Assembly: GCA_041494885.1 (NCBI GenBank)
Contig: JBGQBO010000019.1
Location: forward strand, 35,003 to 99,002
Reading direction: 5' to 3'
Source of the DNA: JAIQFV01 sp041494885
GTDB taxonomy: Bacteria > Acidobacteriota > Terriglobia > JAIQFV01
Length of the DNA: 64,000 nt
A program made the translations under genes and the position numbers. Positions 62,372-64,000 of this stretch are shown piece by piece. The notes under the pieces are model-generated. The model searched no databases and was not told the origin of the DNA. It saw only the letters and a list, made by a program, of their open reading frames with translations. The first letter of the stretch is position 1. Every line of letters begins with the position of its first letter.

Positions 62372-63772
62372 GTGAAACACCCATTTCGTTCGGCATGCTC
62401 GACGCTGCTGGTTATCGTACTTTTTTCCAGTGTGGCTTTGGCCCAGACTCTCACGGGCACCTTCTCTCATCTGACGGATTCTGACGGCACTCATCCCGGC
62501 AAAGGCAAAACAGTCACATTGATCTTGCGCCCTGACGGGACTTGTCACATACAAGCGACGGATGCGAGCGGCGAGAACACAACGCTCAATGGCGACGGCA
62601 CCTACACTGTCCGCGCTAGTCGGATCACCATTTCACTGCCCGTGCTGGAACTCTCTGTTTCGAACAGGCCATATGTCTTGCAGGGTGACCATCTGACGCT
62701 CCCGTTTATGGTATTCAATGAAGGCGCGGGCACCTCCACGTGGACGAAAGTTGCTGACCCGGGATCCGGGGCGGCCACTGGCTCCGGCGATTCCACACCC
62801 GCACCACAAAATGCTCCTCCGCCTCCTCCCCCTCCACGAAGAATCGGTGGAGGCATGCATGGCGAGCTGCTTTGCACCTGTACTGATAGGACCTATGACA
62901 GGCCGGTCGACGTTCTGCCAAATTGTACGCGCCCAGCGCTGGGGCGGCCCATGTGTGGCGCCGTGCTGCGAAAAAAAGGTCAGCCGTGCCCCGCTCTCCT
63001 GACCCCCAATGGCTTTACGACGCTTTATGACCAGGTCGTTCTGGGACGCCCAGGTCCGCTAGGCGGTATGGGCGCTGCCCTGCCCGCGGGCATCGCCATC
63101 TCTTCGGGCAGTGCCGCCAATCCCAAGGATCCACATACCATTCTCGTAGGTACTTTGATCGGTACCTATTTCAGACCGTGGGGGCCTGCGGACTTTTACA
63201 TGACCGTGCAACCCGGCGGGGTGGGTGGAGTTGAATATGCTCATGTGGAGGAGCACCGTGGTCAACAACACTATCTAGTGGTCCGAGGTGCGGCCTTTAC
63301 CGAACTTTCACCCGCCGGGATGATCTCTTCCCTCGGACATGAAATGATTCACGCCGAGCAACTGCGTCGGCCCGGAAACATCCCCAAGGCAGGCGGTCTC
63401 AGCGCCATTACCGCCGCTGTGAATGAGCTTGAAGCCTCCAGTTGGGAGACCGTGGTCAGCAGCTTCCGCTGGCGGATCGGCCCAAACCCAACTTGGAGTT
63501 GCGAGACCTCGCTGGAACGGGACCGTTCCGAAGCCTTGCGCTCCTGCCGCGAATGGCAGATCCGCGAGTTGCTGGTCGACGTCAACCAGAAGCCGGCGAC
63601 TCAAGCAGCCTTCGAACAATGGATCCGCCAGAATCCCTGGGCCAACGCCAACTGGCTGCCAAAGAATCCCCGATGGAAACAAGTCCGGACCAATGATCTG
63701 CCCGCGCAAGTGCCGTTTCCGACCGACCCGCAACATGGGATGGACTGCCACGATGTCTTGCCCGGCCGGTAG
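62372..63772 (+). CDS. Exported protein with HExxH motif, possible metallopeptidase
   Basis: 466 residues from GTG at 62372 with AGGAGG 4 bases upstream. After a signal peptide (LLVIVLFSSVALAQ) comes a beta-rich N-terminal domain (about 30-135), a proline-rich linker (PPPPPPPRR) and a C-terminal domain with about ten cysteines. The HEMIH sequence in SSLGHEMIHAEQL, followed 28 residues later by NELEASSWE, fits a zinc metallopeptidase (HExxH plus downstream Glu). No full family match is recognised, and whether it is active is unknown. Cysteine content suggests disulphides and periplasmic or extracellular location. Confidence 0.72.
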   Translation: MKHPFRSACSTLLVIVLFSSVALAQTLTGTFSHLTDSDGTHPGKGKTVTLILRPDGTCHIQATDASGENTTLNGDGTYTVRASRITISLPVLELSVSNRPYVLQGDHLTLPFMVFNEGAGTSTWTKVADPGSGAATGSGDSTPAPQNAPPPPPPPRRIGGGMHGELLCTCTDRTYDRPVDVLPNCTRPALGRPMCGAVLRKKGQPCPALLTPNGFTTLYDQVVLGRPGPLGGMGAALPAGIAISSGSAANPKDPHTILVGTLIGTYFRPWGPADFYMTVQPGGVGGVEYAHVEEHRGQQHYLVVRGAAFTELSPAGMISSLGHEMIHAEQLRRPGNIPKAGGLSAITAAVNELEASSWETVVSSFRWRIGPNPTWSCETSLERDRSEALRSCREWQIRELLVDVNQKPATQAAFEQWIRQNPWANANWLPKNPRWKQVRTNDLPAQVPFPTDPQHGMDCHDVLPGR

Positions 63773-63835
63773 CACTCTCCGTTGATTGAAATGACTGTCG
63801 GGAGGTGTCGTTCGCACCTGTCGTCTTATGAGTTC

Positions 63836-63940
63836 TGGCTCCCTCAACCAATTTCAGAGCTTAGTTTCCCCAACCGATAGTTGAGCCTTTTTGTTTCAGG
63901 TGGGGTGCCGCAGGCATCGTGTTCTTTGCGATGCCTGCGA
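63836..63940. repeat. Degenerate copy of the tRNA-downstream region plus REP hairpin
   Basis: CCCTCAACCAATTTCAGAGC, a TTAGTTTCCCC hairpin at about 63858-63887 and a T-run resemble the sequence following the intact tRNA-fMet at 45270-45320. A REP-like hairpin (GCAGGCATCG..CGATGCCTGC) follows at about 63910-63940. The hairpin at 63858-63887 could terminate the exported protein transcript. Confidence 0.65.
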
Positions 63941-64000
63941 AGTTGAGCTCCACAGTGACTCATCGGGCCCATGCTCCCGCCGCGCGGCGGATGATTTGCC

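Overview
The window looks like a chromosomal segment from an Acidobacteriota-type bacterium. This is inferred from gene content and repeat style, not from a marker gene: a TonB receptor with a carboxypeptidase-regulatory-like domain, a winged-helix/TPR regulator, a secretin fused to a cohesin-like domain, many Cys-containing GT4 glycosyltransferases, and abundant short-period intergenic repeats. No rRNA or ribosomal protein gene is present to settle the phylum.

Bases 1-31 kb are a large surface-polysaccharide region. After a 5'-truncated family B DNA polymerase with eroded catalytic motifs and a GT4 gene, almost everything from 3.5 to 31 kb reads on the minus strand: GT2 and GT4 glycosyltransferases, two GT-C-type membrane glycosyltransferases, five methyltransferase-type or SDR sugar enzymes, GalE, UDP-glucuronate decarboxylase, a pair of radical SAM/SPASM enzymes, a methyltransferase with a long coiled coil directly beside a Wzt-type ABC ATPase, RmlB and an RmlC-like epimerase. 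RmlA and the polyprenyl-phosphate sugar transferase that would start the glycan lie further on at 39-41 kb. No Wzm permease and no RmlD were found.

Bases 30.6-34.9 kb hold a minus-strand operon of APC permease, small two-helix membrane protein, membrane-anchored universal stress protein and double-RCK TrkA protein. Its leader has a sigma70-like promoter, a ydaO-type (cyclic di-AMP) riboswitch and an intrinsic terminator. This is the best-supported regulatory system in the window and suggests c-di-AMP-controlled potassium or osmolyte transport.

Bases 34.9-38.8 kb carry a Fic protein with an inhibitory-helix motif, leucyl aminopeptidase, SmpB and an STN-domain exported protein. Bases 41.6-45.0 kb are a plus-strand secretin-cohesin gene and two GspG-like pseudopilins.

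Bases 45.0-46.4 kb are a non-coding, repeat-rich interval: initiator tRNA, terminator, an array of REP-like hairpins, a remnant of a REP-associated transposase and a degenerate second tRNA-fMet 3' half. Then come a MASE1-PAS-PAS-SpoIIE phosphatase with a STAS partner, an MFS transporter, an O-methyltransferase, a TonB receptor, a CadC-like TPR regulator, two exported proteins of unknown function (one with HExxH), an alpha/beta hydrolase, and a TPR gene cut short by an in-frame amber codon.

Three families of non-coding repeats recur between genes: composite short-period tracts, REP-like hairpins of the GGGTGGCGCACAC type, and degenerate copies of the region just downstream of the initiator tRNA.
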